From Allomuricauda sp. TY007 (GTDB lineage: Bacteria > Bacteroidota > Bacteroidia > Flavobacteriales > Flavobacteriaceae): 64,000 nucleotides of DNA. The stretch's first letter is position 1. Every line of letters starts with the position of its first letter. The DNA lies in contig NZ_WUEG01000005.1 in assembly GCF_010468565.1 (NCBI RefSeq), positions 170,715 to 234,714 on the forward strand, written 5' to 3'. The notes beneath the pieces were generated by a model. That model was not told the DNA's origin, made no database searches, and was given only the letters and a program-made list of their open reading frames with translations. Shown piece by piece: positions 63,017-64,000 of the stretch. The position numbers and the translations under genes are program-made.

Positions 63017-63190
63017 ATGTACCGTAGGCCGTATTTATTCTTATTGAGTTTGGCCATATTGCTTTACTGGTTGTCACTCCCCATAAAAAGACCGTATTTT
63101 GACAGGATTAGATCCATAGGCATACATCCACAGGGAATTCGCAAAAATTCTTATCATTTAGTCTCAAAAAGCCAACCCTTTTTCCTGTAG
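63017..63190 (+). CDS. Small membrane ORF of 57 residues
   Basis: An ATG seven bases after the phosphatase stop opens a frame of 57 codons. The N-terminal 22 residues make one good membrane helix (YLFLLSLAILLYWLSLP), preceded by Arg-Arg. The tail is basic (IKRPYFDRIRSIGIHPQG). It ends inside an inverted repeat. I know no family; it could be a small regulator or membrane peptide, or a chance frame. Confidence 0.4.
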   Translation: MYRRPYLFLLSLAILLYWLSLPIKRPYFDRIRSIGIHPQGIRKNSYHLVSKSQPFFL

Positions 63191-63214
63191 AAAAACTATT
63201 TTGGAAAAAGGGTT
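63174..63214. repeat. Perfect 12-bp inverted repeat
   Basis: AACCCTTTTTCC (63174-63185) and GGAAAAAGGGTT (63203-63214) are exact complements with a 17-base loop. On the minus strand the stem is followed by GGCTTTTTG, so it may be a weak terminator of the T9SS-protein gene. Confidence 0.65.
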
Positions 63215-63267
63215 AGAACTAAGCTTAGTTACTGGTTTAATAAAATTCCAGTTAAAACTGGTACCGG

Positions 63268-64000
63268 TTATTTTCTTATAATCAATTGTTTGAAATAGGT
63301 CTCCCCATCATAAGTCAAGATACCAAGATGATACACCCCTGACTGTAAACTATTTACAGGCAGTTTATAATCATTCCTGCCATCCCTAAAATCTGAAGGG
63401 TTGAAGGACCTTACCAATTGTCCGGTAGCATCAAATATTCTAATTCCTTTCAGGTCTGGGTTGACTGAATTAGTCGATAGAGTGATCTCTGTTGTCCCAG
63501 GGTTTGGGAACAATATAATTTCAAAAGGCATGACCTTATTTTCTACTTTGAATTGTGATTCAGATTCCACTAGTGCATTATCCATATCAGAAGAACTTTG
63601 TTTACCTGTTAAACCAGAAACTATGGAAAAGTTCACGCTCAAGGGTTGGCCCATGACCCCGCTGCTCGAACTACTGCCGTTGTAGGCCGTGGCCGTAAGG
63701 GTATAGTTCCCCAACGGAAGGTCCCTCTCGTTGTAATCGCCCGATAGGTCGCCGAACAACGCGTAGGGCGCTACGCCCTCCCGCTGGGTGGACGAAACAG
63801 GGCCCGTAAGTTCCAGAAGTACGCTGCCCGGTCCACCGAGTGTGTTCGCCCTGATGTTAAGGGACTGTCCGCCGGACGGCCCAAGGTCGATCTGCTGGCC
63901 ATCCACCAAGTTGAACAGGTCCGTGTCCGTTGAGGCATCCACCAAGGTAAGGCCCACAACGCCTTCGGTAAGGGGCCCCGATACATTTATGGCCACAAAA
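63268..64000 (-). CDS. T9SS-secreted protein, C-terminal part (cut by window end)
   Basis: The frame is open to the window edge, so the start lies outside; the first visible residues are FVAINVSGPLTEGVVGLTLV. The last about 85 residues are a type A sorting domain of the type IX secretion system: ILFPNPGTTEITLSTNS, then IRIFDATGQLVRSFNPSDF, and SGVYHLGILTYDGETYFKQL with the final IIRK. The domain directs export through the outer membrane and is then removed. Before it comes a beta-sandwich module of about 125 residues (LGGPGSVLLELTGPVSSTQR, then YTLTATAYNGSSSSSG), common in large secreted adhesins or malectin-type proteins. The module's DNA is much richer in G+C than the sorting domain. Confidence 0.88.
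   Translation of the reverse strand, partial: FVAINVSGPLTEGVVGLTLVDASTDTDLFNLVDGQQIDLGPSGGQSLNIRANTLGGPGSVLLELTGPVSSTQREGVAPYALFGDLSGDYNERDLPLGNYTLTATAYNGSSSSSGVMGQPLSVNFSIVSGLTGKQSSSDMDNALVESESQFKVENKVMPFEIILFPNPGTTEITLSTNSVNPDLKGIRIFDATGQLVRSFNPSDFRDGRNDYKLPVNSLQSGVYHLGILTYDGETYFKQLIIRK

Overview
The window reads as a chromosomal segment of a marine-type Bacteroidota, most likely family Flavobacteriaceae (a relative of Muricauda/Allomuricauda is my guess). The evidence is gene content (SusC/SusD pair, T9SS C-terminal sorting domain, BshC for bacillithiol, DUF4129/DUF4350/MoxR/DUF58 operon, many lipoproteins with short signal peptides), near absence of Shine-Dalgarno sequences, and promoter-like motifs of the Bacteroidota type (TTTG, about 20 bases, TAnnTTTG). 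Base composition is about 40-43% G+C in lines I counted, except for one island. I see no rRNA, tRNA or CRISPR array.

Layout. 0-12 kb: housekeeping and envelope genes (partial outer-membrane protein, XerD, NDH-2, M20 amidohydrolase, ECF sigma factor with a membrane partner, acyltransferase, CoA-type Nudix hydrolase, cyclophilin lipoprotein, dienelactone hydrolase, DoxX protein, barrel protein, TRIC channel, RDD protein). 12.3-18.4 kb: a tight six-gene operon SpoIIM-like / membrane protein / DUF4129 / DUF4350 / MoxR ATPase / DUF58. 18.4-28.2 kb: DUF2279-like protein, nitronate monooxygenase, MnmA, a four-domain fasciclin lipoprotein, YidC, PyrG, DUF3820, and a TIM-barrel isomerase.

28.3-39.5 kb is an accessory island. 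It opens with a decayed IS5-type transposase fragment, is clearly richer in G+C (52-58% in counted lines), and ends in a very A+T-rich stretch (12% G+C in one counted line) with an orphan 120-aa gene. Its core is a MauE-domain membrane protein followed by a small secreted four-cysteine DUF6520 protein. Facing them is a three-gene operon encoding SusC, SusD and an S9 prolyl-oligopeptidase-type peptidase. I regard this as the most interesting part of the window: it could be a secreted thiol peptide with its own oxidising protein and a linked peptide uptake and digestion system, but the function is inference.

39.5-52 kb: an overlapping operon guaA / five-LysM plus periplasmic-binding fusion / OsmC / DUF922, then a beta-phosphoglucomutase, BshC divergent from an M14 carboxypeptidase, a carboxypeptidase-regulatory-like protein, and an LD-carboxypeptidase with a REP-like palindromic leader. 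52-56 kb is a scarred region: a MerC-like protein, a frameshifted thioredoxin-reductase-like gene, a Fur-family regulator with a 25-bp palindrome at its start, the 3' remnant of a second M1 aminopeptidase, and a truncated acetolactate decarboxylase. 56-64 kb: DUF6799 repeat protein, M1 aminopeptidase lipoprotein, two small exported or hypothetical genes, a histidine kinase/response regulator pair, a CpsB-type tyrosine phosphatase, a 57-aa membrane ORF, and the C-terminal part of a T9SS-secreted protein cut by the window end.
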